A stretch of 64,000 nucleotides of DNA from Microvirga sp. VF16 (GTDB lineage: Bacteria > Pseudomonadota > Alphaproteobacteria > Rhizobiales > Beijerinckiaceae), in NCBI RefSeq assembly GCF_016864375.1, contig NZ_CP069357.1:434001-498000 (forward strand), given 5' to 3'. A program made the position numbers and the translations under genes. Shown in pieces: positions 53,143-61,960 of the stretch. The notes under the pieces were generated by a model that did no database searches, was not told the DNA's origin, and saw nothing but the letters and a program-made list of their open reading frames with translations. Every line of letters begins with the position of its first letter. The first letter of the stretch is position 1.

Positions 53143-53240
53143 CGATCTTGCAACATCGCTAGATCCAATCAGGAGCTGCAATCCCGCCTGAAACGATCGT
53201 TGCTCACAAGTGGGCAGTCACCGGATGCATACCAAGCAAA

Positions 53241-53817
53241 CCTCGCTCGCAAAGAGAAAGTGCGGTCATCTGTGAAGTGGCCATGTTCAGAAACGAAACC
53301 CGCTACAAAAGGTTACGGAGGAGGCATTCAAAGCGAACGCGGTTGGAGGTAAACCTTGCTTGAGGCCGATCCATCCATGGTCCGCGACGATTGAAAACAT
53401 GGAACAGAGCGGGGCGCTGACAGGCTGTTAAGATACGGCTCCTCCTCTTCCCGCCCTTGGGATCTGTGATACGAACCTTTATCGTTCTGGCAAGGAGTCC
53501 CGCTCAAGGTATAACCGATCGCGGCTTCACGTGGGGGAAAGCAGCAATCTATGGCCCGACGTAGGGCCATCGCGCAAAAATGTGGACCTGGTTTTCTCTG
53601 ACGGGAACCTTCGGTTCCTCCAACCGATACGCAGATCACACAAGCAGTGCAGCAGATTGATGCCAATAGTGGAAGCCGCGTTTGGCTCGATGCTCTCGCG
53701 AGAGGCAAGATGGGAAAGGCAACAGGCTACCTGTTCAACGCTTTTGTGATGAGGCGGACAGCCGCGTTCCCACATACGGGGTTGAGACTTCGCTGAAAAA
53801 GCGTCAAATCACGGGTC
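53241..53817. other. Intergenic stretch, nothing recognised
   Basis: About 580 bp between the IS66 target duplication and the TlpA gene. No domain-bearing frame or promoter motif was recognised. Confidence 0.4.
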
Positions 53818-54462
53818 ATGCCGAACATATCGAAGTCCTGGACAATGGCCGTGGGTCTTATCGCTCTTGCTCTCGTCGGGGCAGGCGTCGCTTGGTACGG
53901 CCTTGCACCGCGCGATCCCATGGCGGCCGGCGCTGCCGAATGCCGCGCCTCGAAGCCGACGGCCGAGCGCCTGAAGCCGCTCGCCAAGGGCGAGATGGCG
54001 GCCGTTGGCGTGAGCAACGCCCCGAAACCGCCGCCGGTCATTGCCTTCATCGGCCCCGAGGGTCAGCCCATGAGTCTGTCTGACTTCAAAGGCAAGACGA
54101 TCCTGGTCAATCTCTGGGCGACCTGGTGTGTGCCCTGCCGCGAGGAAATGCCGGCCCTCGACAGGCTGCAGGCGGAACTGGGCGGGCCCGATTTCCAGGT
54201 CGTGGCCATCAATGTCGACACTCGCAACCGCGACAAGCCCAAGGCTTGGTTGCAGGAGAACGGCATCAGGAATCTGGCTTATCACGCGGATCCGGAGGGC
54301 AAGCTGCTGCAGGTGCTGCAGAAGTCCGGTCATGTGGTGGGCCTGCCGACCACCTTCGTGGTCGATGCGTCGGGCTGCGAGATCGCCCTGCTGAAGGGGC
54401 CAGCGGAATGGGCCTCGCCCGACGCCGTCACCTTCGTGAAGGCAGCCTTGAACCGTCATTGA
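53818..54462 (+). CDS. tlpA: TlpA-family thiol:disulfide interchange protein
   Basis: 214 residues. N-terminal membrane anchor (WTMAVGLIALALVGAGVAWY), then a periplasmic thioredoxin fold with active site Cys104-Val-Pro-Cys107 (LWATWCVPCREEMPALDRLQ), VVAINVDTRN and the cis-Pro region GLPTTFVVDASG. It reduces disulfides, for example during copper-centre or cytochrome maturation. Sequence is like B. japonicum TlpA in plan and length. Confidence 0.92.
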   Translation: MPNISKSWTMAVGLIALALVGAGVAWYGLAPRDPMAAGAAECRASKPTAERLKPLAKGEMAAVGVSNAPKPPPVIAFIGPEGQPMSLSDFKGKTILVNLWATWCVPCREEMPALDRLQAELGGPDFQVVAINVDTRNRDKPKAWLQENGIRNLAYHADPEGKLLQVLQKSGHVVGLPTTFVVDASGCEIALLKGPAEWASPDAVTFVKAALNRH

Positions 54463-54765
54463 ATGGCAGGAGTCGGGGTCACGCTGTATAAAGCTGCGCC
54501 GAAGCCTCGAAGCCCGTCAAGTCATAGTCTCAGCTTTCGCCTCTGACCACATCACTTCCAGCCAATCATACAACAGCCATCGTAACCAGGATTCCACCTG
54601 TATCAGCAGCCGCTTGGGCGCGGGCAGCGGTATTCACCACCGTTTCGATCATAGTCAGATCACTATGCGACCGACCGGCCGAGAGAGGGACGACATACAG
54701 GAACGGATGGGAAAAATCCTTAGGAACTCCGTGGATTGCTGAGCGCCCCATTATACTGAGTTAGG

Positions 54766-54850
54766 TTTCATAAAAATGTTCAACGAAATTCGCTTGTAGC
54801 CGCAAAGTTAGAATGTCCTGATCTCGCAAAGTAAGAGTGTCTCACTCCCC
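54766..54850 (+). repeat. Solo end of an ISNCY-like element
   Basis: GTTTCATAAAAATGTTCAAC then a TGTAG..GTTAGAATGTCC stretch resembles the sequence around the left end of the ISNCY element at 59882-59940. A second direct motif CGCAAAGTAAGAGTGTC follows CGCAAAGTTAGAATGTC 25 bp later. No transposase gene is nearby. The rest of 54463-55021 is empty. Confidence 0.45.
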
Positions 54851-55021
54851 GCTTCTGATGTTGCACAATGCGATCAGTTTTGCAGGTCTGCAGGAAGGAC
54901 TGCTCTTGACCTAACAGGTCGTCTAGGTAGGCGGTGGACACCAACTATCCGCTGATTAGGCTCGGAAGGACAATTATCAGGTCGCGAGAGAGGGAGCGTT
55001 CGACAGGGCAGGGGACAACAA

Positions 55022-55049
55022 AATGGCCGCTCCACCAGGAGCGGCCATT
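55022..55049 (-). terminator. Rho-independent terminator of the cold-shock gene
   Basis: Perfect 12-bp stem AATGGCCGCTCC / GGAGCGGCCATT with a 4-base loop; on the minus strand it is followed by TTTTGTTGT. It lies 39 bp after the cspA stop. Confidence 0.85.
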
Positions 55050-55087
55050 CGTATCCACGGGAAACCCGCACAGTGTCTTGAAGCGTC

Positions 55088-55294
55088 CTAAACCTTCAGA
55101 TCGACTGCCGACTCTTTGCCGGTCCTGCGGTCGGACTCGACCTCGTAGGTGACCTTCTGCCCTTCGCTCAGACCTCTGAGGCCAGCGCGCTCAACTGCAC
55201 TGATGTGCACGAAAACATCCTTGCCACCGCTGTCCGGCTGAATGAAGCCGTAGCCTTTGGTCTCGTTGAACCATTTTACAGTACCCGTCGCCAT
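55088..55294 (-). CDS. cspA: Cold-shock protein
   Basis: 68 residues, one cold-shock domain: TGTVKWFNETKGYGFIQPDS with RNP1 (KGYGFI) and RNP2 (DVFVHI). RNA chaperone. Its strong terminator supports an independent transcription unit. Confidence 0.95.
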   Translation of the reverse strand: MATGTVKWFNETKGYGFIQPDSGGKDVFVHISAVERAGLRGLSEGQKVTYEVESDRRTGKESAVDLKV

Positions 55295-55491
55295 AGTCGT
55301 CTGTATTCCCTCTCCATCGGCCCGAATGGTGTCTTGCTACCACTCTGCCTGTGCCGCCATGTTCCCAGCGGAGGAAGGCTAGTTGCGGGACCAAGGGTTG
55401 GCAAGCATCAATGGAACGCCCGTCCTTGAGTTGCTCCACTATGAAATCTCGCTATTTCAGATCACAGGGACCGGACCGAACTGGGAGGACG

Positions 55492-55731
55492 ATGATGTCG
55501 AGATCACTAGGTGGGCGCCGCCCAGGCGATCCACTGAAGGCTGCAGAGGCGGCGTTCAGGAAGGCGACAACGAAGCCGATCGAAGGGCCGCCGAAGGCTC
55601 GTTCCATTCCGGGCGTGAAGGAGACCGCCTCCCTGCGCGTCGACCAGGATGTGGTGGAGTTCTTCCAGGAGGACGGCCCAGGCTGGCAAGACCGGATCAA
55701 TGCAGCCCTGAGGAAGGCCGCTGGCAAGTGA
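55492..55731 (+). CDS. BrnA-like antitoxin without BrnT partner
   Basis: 79 residues from ATG ATG 55492, preceded by GGGAGGA. The C-terminus LRVDQDVVEFFQEDGPGWQD, RINAALRKAAGK is the BrnA ribbon-helix-helix pattern. No BrnT-like frame was found before it. Its stop overlaps the GTG of the next gene. Confidence 0.75.
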   Translation: MMSRSLGGRRPGDPLKAAEAAFRKATTKPIEGPPKARSIPGVKETASLRVDQDVVEFFQEDGPGWQDRINAALRKAAGK

Positions 55732-56186
55732 GTGACGGTCTCCTGAAGCAGGCCCGCCGTCTTCAGTGGCACACGATCTTGGCGCTGCTCCCTCTGGGAT
55801 TAGCAGGCTGCGCCTCGTCTTCTATGGCCAGGCATCCAAGTGGATGGGCGTGCGAGGCAGGGGATCAGTCGATGGTTCGCGACACGCTCTACTTTGGCCG
55901 TAACCGCCCCAGCGGAGAAGCAGTTCGCGAGGCCGAGTGGCGGCGGTTCCTCAATGAGATCATCACGCCACGCTTTCCTGATGGCCTGACGGTGGTGAGG
56001 GCAACCGGGCAATGGCGGAATGCCAATGGCCACATCGAGCGGGAGGCCTCGGAAGTCGTGACCGTGCTTCACTCCGGTGATCCCACAGCACGGAGTAAGA
56101 TCTCAGAGATCATTGCCGAATACAGGCAGCGCTTTGACCAAGAGGCCGTCCTGCGCGAGCGTACCGTCACCTGTGCACGGTTCTAG
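55728..56186 (+). CDS. DUF3574 lipoprotein
   Basis: 152 residues from GTG 55728 (overlap GTGA with brnA-like gene). Lipoprotein signal LALLPLGLAGC, then the DUF3574 core: VRDTLYFGRNRPSGEAVREAEWRRFLNE (in parts), ITPRFPDGLTVVRATGQWRN and VVTVLHSGD. Function unknown; envelope-located. Confidence 0.8.
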   Translation: MSDGLLKQARRLQWHTILALLPLGLAGCASSSMARHPSGWACEAGDQSMVRDTLYFGRNRPSGEAVREAEWRRFLNEIITPRFPDGLTVVRATGQWRNANGHIEREASEVVTVLHSGDPTARSKISEIIAEYRQRFDQEAVLRERTVTCARF

Positions 56187-56278
56187 AAACGAAATTGGGG
56201 TCCCGTTGTGCGGATATCGCTTGCTAAGGGTGTCGAGAAAGAAGTTTTAGGCGCCTAAGCCAACCGTTCGCTGTGCAC

Positions 56279-56584
56279 TCAACGCTCCGCAATGGGACGG
56301 GATGCGTCCGGTTTGAGGCATATGAGTCTCTTCGGACCACGGCTTTGGCTCAATGCCCCGACGGCCTTTCGCAAGATCGCCTTGACGTGCTCTTTCACAG
56401 CAGCTTCGTCAGAGCCGACGCCAGCCGCAATCTCGGCCTTTTCCTTACCGGCCATCAACAAAAGAAGGATCTGAGTTTCTGGATCCGTCAGGGAACGGGT
56501 CTGCGAGTGGTTGAGATTGACCGCGGACGGCAGCCCGTCTGCGCCGGGATACTGAATTGTTGAACGGCACCTGGCCATCATCAC
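56279..56584 (-). CDS. LuxR-type helix-turn-helix protein
   Basis: 101 residues, only a GerE/LuxR HTH domain: LTDPETQILLLLMAGKEKAE, IAAGVGSDEAAVKEHVKAIL, RKAVGAL. No receiver or ligand domain, so either a small stand-alone regulator or the end of a lost response regulator. AAGGGG precedes the ATG triplet. Confidence 0.65.
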   Translation of the reverse strand: MMMARCRSTIQYPGADGLPSAVNLNHSQTRSLTDPETQILLLLMAGKEKAEIAAGVGSDEAAVKEHVKAILRKAVGALSQSRGPKRLICLKPDASRPIAER

Positions 56585-57345
56585 CCCTTACGGATCAACC
56601 CTTTGGTAACACTTTGCCTGTGGAGCAGGATGAAAGGCCATGGTGCTTCGGAGGTAAGGCAGCGGCTCGGCTCACTCTTCCGAGACAGCGCAAATGGCGC
56701 TGAGCGGAGAGCAGGGAGGAATGAAGGGGTGGTTCCTGACTTGCCCCCGTGCAGATCCTGCGGCGGGCGCGGAGGTCCGACGAGGAGCCCGGGAGGGCAG
56801 TCCATCCGTGCCGGCTCCCGGGGCTCGTCAAGAGCTGTCGTTAATAGACAGCTGGAGCCAGAGTGAGGTGATTTGCTGGAAGAGACAAGTGGCACGATTG
56901 GGGCGCTGCAGCGTGGCGCACGTTGACCATTCAAGGCCTGAAAGGGAAACGCCCTGGTTGAGGGCTGTCTGAAACCTCACCCAGGGCGTTGAGCGGAGGG
57001 TAAAGCGCCGCACCGGATCGAGATGGTTCGCATCAGGCCCGGGGGAAGCATCCTGAGCCGATAGAGTAAACATTCGGTGTGCTGGAATAGAGCGCCTCGG
57101 CTAAAGGCAGCACGATCAAACCTTCAATCAGGGGACCGGTGGCTCCAGATGGCTCGGGAGCCAGATCACACCAGCCGCCACAGCCATCAGGTGACGGCAT
57201 GTCGCCTTCGCGCGATCATCGCAAGGCAGGCCGTGGCAATGGCCTTCGTGTCCGAGAGGTCGCAGCGGCCCGTCAGCCAGAGCTTTGCTAACTCCCGTGT
57301 GATTTCCAGCTTTTCTTCGGGACCATCCGCTGCTTAGCTTGAGGC
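56585..57345. other. Intergenic stretch with one gene scrap
   Basis: About 760 bp. A minus-strand frame just before the Crp gene (57338-57195) reads EKLEITRELAKLWLTGRCDL, SDTKAIATACLAMIARRRHA and a stop, coding-like but without a start codon, so probably a relic. Nothing else was recognised. Confidence 0.4.
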
Positions 57346-58131
57346 ATGAAACCCCATATCTTGGCCATTGCTCCAGCTCCAAAGGTCGATCACCGGGCCA
57401 ACCGGCTCCTGGCGGCTTTAGATTCCGACGACTTTGCGACACTGGAGCCGCACCTGCACGGGGTCAGCCTGCGGCAGGATCAGGTGCTGTACGAGGCCGG
57501 CGATCCCCTGCGCCATGCCTTCTTTCCCCATGACACGGTGGTGTCGCTGGTGGCCGTGTTGAAGGATGGCCGCTCGGCCGAGATGGCGGTCTATGGCCGG
57601 GAAGGGGCGCTGGGCCTCGTCAGCTCCATGACAGCCCGCCAGTCCTTTGGGCGCTACATCGTACAAGCTGACGGGACCGCCTCGCAGATTGAGCTGGAGC
57701 GTCTGCACGAAATCATCAGCACCCGCCCAAAGGTGCGCCAGCTGGTGCTGAACTTTGCCGAAGCCATGATGGCCCGGGTGCTGCAGAATGTGGCCTGCAA
57801 CGCGGTCCACAGTGTCGAGGCGCGGTGCTGCCGCTGGATCCTGAGCATGCACGACCGGCTCGACCGGGACACCGTACCGCTCACGCACGAGTTCCTGGCC
57901 GACATGCTGGGCGTACAGCGCTCCACCGTCAGCAGCATCGCACGAGCGCTGCAGGAGGCGGGTTTCATCAGGCAAGGCCGGGGTGTGATCACCGTAATGG
58001 ATCGTACCGGCCTGGAGAGAGCTTCTTGCGAGTGCTACGGCACGGTGCGCCGCAGTTTCGAGCGGCTGCTGCCTTACACCTACCGGAACAACCCGGCGAC
58101 TGATCTGCGCCGGCCGCGTCGTTGTTCCTGA
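57346..58131 (+). CDS. Crp/Fnr family transcriptional regulator
   Basis: 261 residues. Cyclic-nucleotide-binding-like beta-roll (LHGVSLRQDQVLYEAGDPLR, MAVYGREGALGLVSSMTA) and a C-terminal winged helix (LTHEFLADMLGVQRSTVSSI, ARALQEAGFIRQGRGVITV). No Fnr-type Cys cluster at the N-terminus. Target genes unknown. A dodecin gene follows after 92 bp. Confidence 0.9.
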   Translation: MKPHILAIAPAPKVDHRANRLLAALDSDDFATLEPHLHGVSLRQDQVLYEAGDPLRHAFFPHDTVVSLVAVLKDGRSAEMAVYGREGALGLVSSMTARQSFGRYIVQADGTASQIELERLHEIISTRPKVRQLVLNFAEAMMARVLQNVACNAVHSVEARCCRWILSMHDRLDRDTVPLTHEFLADMLGVQRSTVSSIARALQEAGFIRQGRGVITVMDRTGLERASCECYGTVRRSFERLLPYTYRNNPATDLRRPRRCS

Positions 58132-58223
58132 TCGTCGTGCCATGCCGGCTATTGAGAGCTGGCAGGACTCGCAGGCGACGTTGTGTGCGCTACCTGGGAT
58201 CTGGGATAGGAGAGGGGAGCGTG

Positions 58224-58442
58224 ATGTCCGATCACGTCTACAAGATCGTTGAACTGGTGGGCTCATCGCCCAGCAGCATCGAGGATGCGATCCAAACGGC
58301 GATCAAGCAGTCCGACCAGACCTTGCGCAACCTGCGCTGGTTTGAGGTGGTGCAAACCCGCGGGCAGGTGGAGAACGGCGAGGTTCAGCATTATCAGGTC
58401 GTGCTCAAGGCAGGCTTCACGCTGGAGGGCGAATACCCCTAA
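58224..58442 (+). CDS. Dodecin family flavin-binding protein
   Basis: 72 residues, the size of dodecins: VYKIVELVGSSPSSIEDAIQ, RNLRWFEVVQTRGQVENGEV, QHYQVVLKAGFTLEG. Twelve copies form a hollow shell storing flavins or CoA. The Trp in RWFEV corresponds to the flavin-stacking residue. ATG 58224 follows AGGGGAG. Confidence 0.93.
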   Translation: MSDHVYKIVELVGSSPSSIEDAIQTAIKQSDQTLRNLRWFEVVQTRGQVENGEVQHYQVVLKAGFTLEGEYP

Positions 58443-58487
58443 CGAGGCGAAGCCAGCGAACCCATTCCGCCCCAAGGCGATACGGAG

Positions 58488-58750
58488 CTACCTTAGGGTT
58501 TCAATCTTAGTTCCTTGCGGAGAAATGTCGGCTGCGAGTGTCTGCTGCAGGATCCTGTCGCGGATCATCCGCTTCATGCTACCCACCCTGCGGGCCATGT
58601 CATACACCCGATCGTGGAGGGCTGTCACATCCGCCATGACCTGAAAGGGCGGCTCTGGCGGGAGCGGCCGCGCAAGGTACTTCTCCAACTCGGTTAGCAG
58701 AACCGCGATCGCCGTGGTGTCGTCGCACTCGCTGCAGTTCCGCCTCCAGC
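58488..58750 (-). CDS. Possible small helical protein, start unclear
   Basis: Minus frame: TTAIAVLLTELEKYLARPLP, VMADVTALHDRVYDMARRVG, MKRMIRDRILQQTLA. It looks coding and helical, but no start codon fits; the alternative frame has ATG 58752 (MLEAELQRV), so a frameshift near 58730 is possible. Confidence 0.3.
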
Positions 58751-58819
58751 ATGTCTGATGTCTCCTGTGTCCTTGCGGGAACTGCCAGTTGCGGATTGTG
58801 GGTGCACTGTTCCCAGACG

Positions 58820-59314
58820 CTACTGGGGCATGATGACAGCCAGGTAAGGCGCTGAGGGCTTCTCGTTTGCGCCAACCGGACCGGGCACCTGGTTCCTGAC
58901 TGGCTTCAGGCTCTTGAGATAGCCGGCAAGAGCCTTGGCGTCCGCATCCGTGAGCTTGCTGTAGGAATGGTACGGCATGATCGGCATAAGCTGCCGACCG
59001 TCCGGCCTGACGCCGATTCGCACCGCCTTGATGATATCGGTCTCGCTCCACTTGCCGAGCCCCGTCTCCGGATCAGGTGTCAAGTTGGGTGGGTAGAAAA
59101 TGCCGAGCCCTGGGATCTGGAAGCCGACCTCCGATCCCCCCAAGTAGCGCTGCATGTCGGGTTTGCCGAGGAAGGTGCCGGGAGTGTGGCAGCCCGTGCA
59201 ATCCATGATGGTCACCAAATACTCGCCACGCTGCGTTTGGCTCTGTGCGAAGGCCGACGGGACTGACAGGAGGAGGCTGCAGGCTGCCAAAGCGGCCGAG
59301 ATGAATGATCTCAT
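58820..59314 (-). CDS. Exported c-type cytochrome
   Basis: 164 residues. Signal peptide (FISAALAACSLLLSVPSAFA), one haem motif CTGCH (YLVTIMDCTGCHTPG) and a Met ligand probably in LMPIMPYHSY. The NLTPDPETGLGKWSETDIIK motif is typical of cytochrome subunits of alcohol/aldehyde or sorbitol dehydrogenase-type complexes. No dehydrogenase gene is adjacent. ATG 59314 chosen for the signal peptide. Confidence 0.88.
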   Translation of the reverse strand: MRSFISAALAACSLLLSVPSAFAQSQTQRGEYLVTIMDCTGCHTPGTFLGKPDMQRYLGGSEVGFQIPGLGIFYPPNLTPDPETGLGKWSETDIIKAVRIGVRPDGRQLMPIMPYHSYSKLTDADAKALAGYLKSLKPVRNQVPGPVGANEKPSAPYLAVIMPQ

Positions 59315-59515
59315 GGAGCTTCTCTGACTGAGGTTGAATCCAGCCAAAGTGCCAGATGCCAATTGGGAGTGAAGTGCGCAGAAGGCGTAAACCGGCCTGA
59401 GCAGTTCCTTCGACTTCTTGTCAAAACTCCTAACGAATAGCGACGGAGACAATGCTAGCCCGGAACTACGGGCTCAAGATCGTTTTGGCCGCAACCCGCT
59501 GGAGGCATCAGGTTC

Positions 59516-59765
59516 CATACTTGGCGACGGCTGGGATGAACCGGTCGCGATTCGTGGCCGTGATCTCGCGGAAGCTCTTGCCGAGGGCCGCGAGATCGTT
59601 GCCGAGTCAGACCACGTGCCTGGCGTAGTGGCTGATAGTGCGAGGCGCCTAGTGACGCGCTTCGAGGTGGACGACGAAGTTGCGGATCTCAGGGATGAAG
59701 GCATTCCCGTCATAGGCAGTCCAGGTGACTTTGCCGCTGGGCAGAACAAGGCGCTGGAGATGCAT
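59516..59765 (-). pseudogene. Phage-type integrase, N-terminal part, two nonsense codons
   Basis: One frame: HLQRLVLPSGKVTWTAYDGN, EIRNFVVHLEARH, TAG, APRTISHYARHVV, TGA, LGNDLAALGKSFREITATNR, DRFIPAVAKYG, stop. This is the SAM-like DNA-binding domain of a tyrosine integrase. The TGA replaces a codon that would be Arg (CGA). The catalytic domain is absent. Confidence 0.65.
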
Positions 59766-59912
59766 GAGCGCGCTCTAACCGTCGTAGACAGGCTGAAGCT
59801 AACGGCGTCCACGATGGGCGGCAAACGCCCTCAGGAGGTACGTGAATGACGTCGTTGACATGAAGAAACATCCTGCAGCTGGTTCCATAAAAAATGTTCG
59901 ACGAAGTTGCGA

Positions 59913-61476
59913 TGTAGAACACCGTTAGAAAGGTCACCCTTCTCCCCGATACAAATGTCACTCGCCCTGTGTGGCTGGTTCTGGGGAGTGTCGAGTGATG
60001 ACGGTGGTCACGATGAGCCGGCCGGAGATCGATCGGGTTCACGTTTTACGCGATGTGGTGGCAGACCGGATTTCAGTGCGCGAAGCCGCCCAACTGCTCC
60101 GGATCACACGCCGGCAGGTTTTTAGGCTCCTGAATCGCTATCGTGACCAAGGGCCGGCAGCTCTCATCTCGAAGAAGCGCGGCAAGCCGAGCAACCGCTC
60201 CTACCCGCCGGTCCTGCGCAGCGAGGCTCTGGCGCTGATCAAGGCGAACTACGCCGACTTCGGGCCGACGCTGGCTGCCGAGAAGCTCTCCGAGCGGCAC
60301 GGCCTACATCTGGGCGTTGAGACGGTGCGGCGCTGGATGATCGCCGGTGGCATCTGGAAGGATCGGCGCCAGCGGCTCAAGCCCGTGCATCAGCCGCGCT
60401 ATCGCCGGGAATGCGTGGGTGAGCTCGTTCAGATCGACGGCTCCGAGCACTGGTGGTTCGAGGACCGCGGTCCGCAATGCACCCTGATCGTCTTCATCGA
60501 CGATGCGACCAGCCGGCTGATGTACCTGCGCTTCGTCGAGACGGAGTCGACCTTCGACTATTTCCATGCCACCCGCACCTATCTGGAGCAGTACGGCAAG
60601 CCGGTGGCGTTCTACTCGGACAAGCACGCCACGTTCCGGGTCAACAAGGTCGGCGCCACCCAGGGCGATGGCATGACCCAGTTCGGGCGAGCCCTGCATC
60701 AGCTCAACATCGACATCATCTGCGCCAATGCTCCGCAGGCCAAAGGGCGCGTCGAGCGTGCCAACGGCACCCTGCAGGACCGGCTGGTGAAGGAGATGCG
60801 CCTGGAGGGTATCTCGACCATGGAGGCGGCCAATGCCTTCCTGCCGGCCTTCATGGAGGATTACAACCGCCGCTTTGCCAAGGCGCCGTTCAGCGACAGG
60901 GATCTGCACCGTCCCCTCAACGAGCATGACGATCTCGACGACGTGTTCGCCTGGAAGGAGGAGCGCACGGTGACCTACAATCTGACGCTCCAGTACGACA
61001 AGGTAATGTTCATCCTCGAGCCCAACGCGATCACCCGGGCTTTGGCCCGCCAGCGGGTCACGGTCTACGACTATCCGGACGGACGGTTTGAGATCAAGCA
61101 CAAGGGCATCTCCCTGCCCTACCGGATTTACGACAAGCTGCGCCAGGTCGACCAGGCGGCGATTGTCGAGAACAAGCGGCTCGGGCCGATCCTGGCCTAT
61201 GTCGCCGAGCGGCAGAAGGAACTCGACATGAAGCGCAGCCAGAAAGCACCGCGCCGGCAGGGGCAGGGCAAGAGCATCTTCAAGGTCGGCTGAAGCCTGC
61301 TGCAGCCTTCCTGCTTGAAGCAACAAACCCCAGCAGATTTAGTCCCATTCCCGAGTTAAACTGGATATTCTCAGAACCCTTCCCTGCAACCCTGACCAGC
61401 TGTGCAGGGTTCTGAGCATGCCGTCGGAGCCATACAACAATGACTATACTGGTGACGTCTCTAACGGGGTCAAACA
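59913..61476 (+). mobile_element. ISNCY (IS1202-type) insertion sequence
   Basis: 1564 bp. The left end TGTAGAACACCGTTAGAAAG(GTCACC) and the reversed right end TGTTTGACCCCGTTAGAGAC(GTCACC) agree at about 20 of 26 positions. One transposase gene. No clear target duplication was found. Confidence 0.75.
59998..61293 (+). CDS. ISNCY family transposase
   Basis: 431 residues. HTH (LRDVVADRISVREAAQLLRI, RRQVFRLLNRYRDQGPAAL), then an rve-type catalytic core: VQIDGSEHWWFEDRGPQCTL, FIDDATSRLMYLRFV, YSDKHATFRV, NAPQAKGRVERANGTLQDRL with the DDE residues. Complete. The start with GGGGAG upstream is taken; an ATG at 59971 is also in frame. Confidence 0.92.
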   Translation: MTVVTMSRPEIDRVHVLRDVVADRISVREAAQLLRITRRQVFRLLNRYRDQGPAALISKKRGKPSNRSYPPVLRSEALALIKANYADFGPTLAAEKLSERHGLHLGVETVRRWMIAGGIWKDRRQRLKPVHQPRYRRECVGELVQIDGSEHWWFEDRGPQCTLIVFIDDATSRLMYLRFVETESTFDYFHATRTYLEQYGKPVAFYSDKHATFRVNKVGATQGDGMTQFGRALHQLNIDIICANAPQAKGRVERANGTLQDRLVKEMRLEGISTMEAANAFLPAFMEDYNRRFAKAPFSDRDLHRPLNEHDDLDDVFAWKEERTVTYNLTLQYDKVMFILEPNAITRALARQRVTVYDYPDGRFEIKHKGISLPYRIYDKLRQVDQAAIVENKRLGPILAYVAERQKELDMKRSQKAPRRQGQGKSIFKVG

Positions 61477-61513
61477 GAGACTTGTCTAATGAGTTCTGAC
61501 ATGCGACCCCGGC

Positions 61514-61960
61514 TTACCGCCTGTGGAACGCAGAAATCAGATTGCGCGTGACGCTCCCTAAAGAGATCGGCACCTTTGCCTCACCGCCACTCTTAAATTC
61601 GTAAGGAAAGCCTGAATCTTCCAAAAATTTGTTCAATTGGGTTAACTTTTCGTCCGAGCTATAGCAACTAGCGGAGCTCATCCAGCTCATAGCACTGTTT
61701 AGGATACCCCCCTGTCGGTTCCCATTGGTGTCGTGTCGTCTGTGAATCAAAAGAAGCGACCGCTGCTGACAGCGGCCGCCAAGTTTGCTGCTATACCAGG
61801 AAAATGGGTTGATAGCGTTTGAAGTTATACTCCTGATAGGTTGAAGAATACTTAGTACCGCCCGACTACCCAGAGGTAGAGCTATGTGTCCGCAGATGCG
61901 CATTGAAAGAGCAATGGCTCTACATTTTATGAACAGTTCAGAAATTCCAACATAGCTCAA
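61514..61960 (-). CDS. Hypothetical protein, AT-richer, 148 aa
   Basis: A long frame downstream of the SRAP gene, opening at TTG 61960 that overlaps the SRAP stop (TTGA). The C-terminus (DEKLTQLNKFLEDSGFPYEF, KVPISLGSVTRNLISAFHRR) looks like real protein; the first half is less convincing. Base composition is lower in GC than the surroundings. No family. Confidence 0.35.
   Translation of the reverse strand: MSYVGISELFIKCRAIALSMRICGHIALPLGSRAVLSILQPIRSITSNAINPFSWYSSKLGGRCQQRSLLLIHRRHDTNGNRQGGILNSAMSWMSSASCYSSDEKLTQLNKFLEDSGFPYEFKSGGEAKVPISLGSVTRNLISAFHRR

Larger units (their letters stand above)
46973..53232 (-). mobile_element. IS66-family element with nested RIT insertion
   Basis: Imperfect inverted ends (GTACGCATCCGGCGAC at 46973 and, reversed, GTATGCATCCGGTGAC ending at 53232) are flanked by the perfect 8-bp direct repeat CAAGCAAA (46965-46972 and 53233-53240), the target duplication size of IS66. 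Contents: a DUF6429 gene, tnpC, tnpB (split), tnpA. Total 6260 bp, of which about 3.4 kb is the RIT element. Confidence 0.93.

Noticed and set aside
59418..59849. 143-codon plus-strand frame
   Set aside because: The opposite strand carries a recognisable integrase relic; the plus frame is its shadow.
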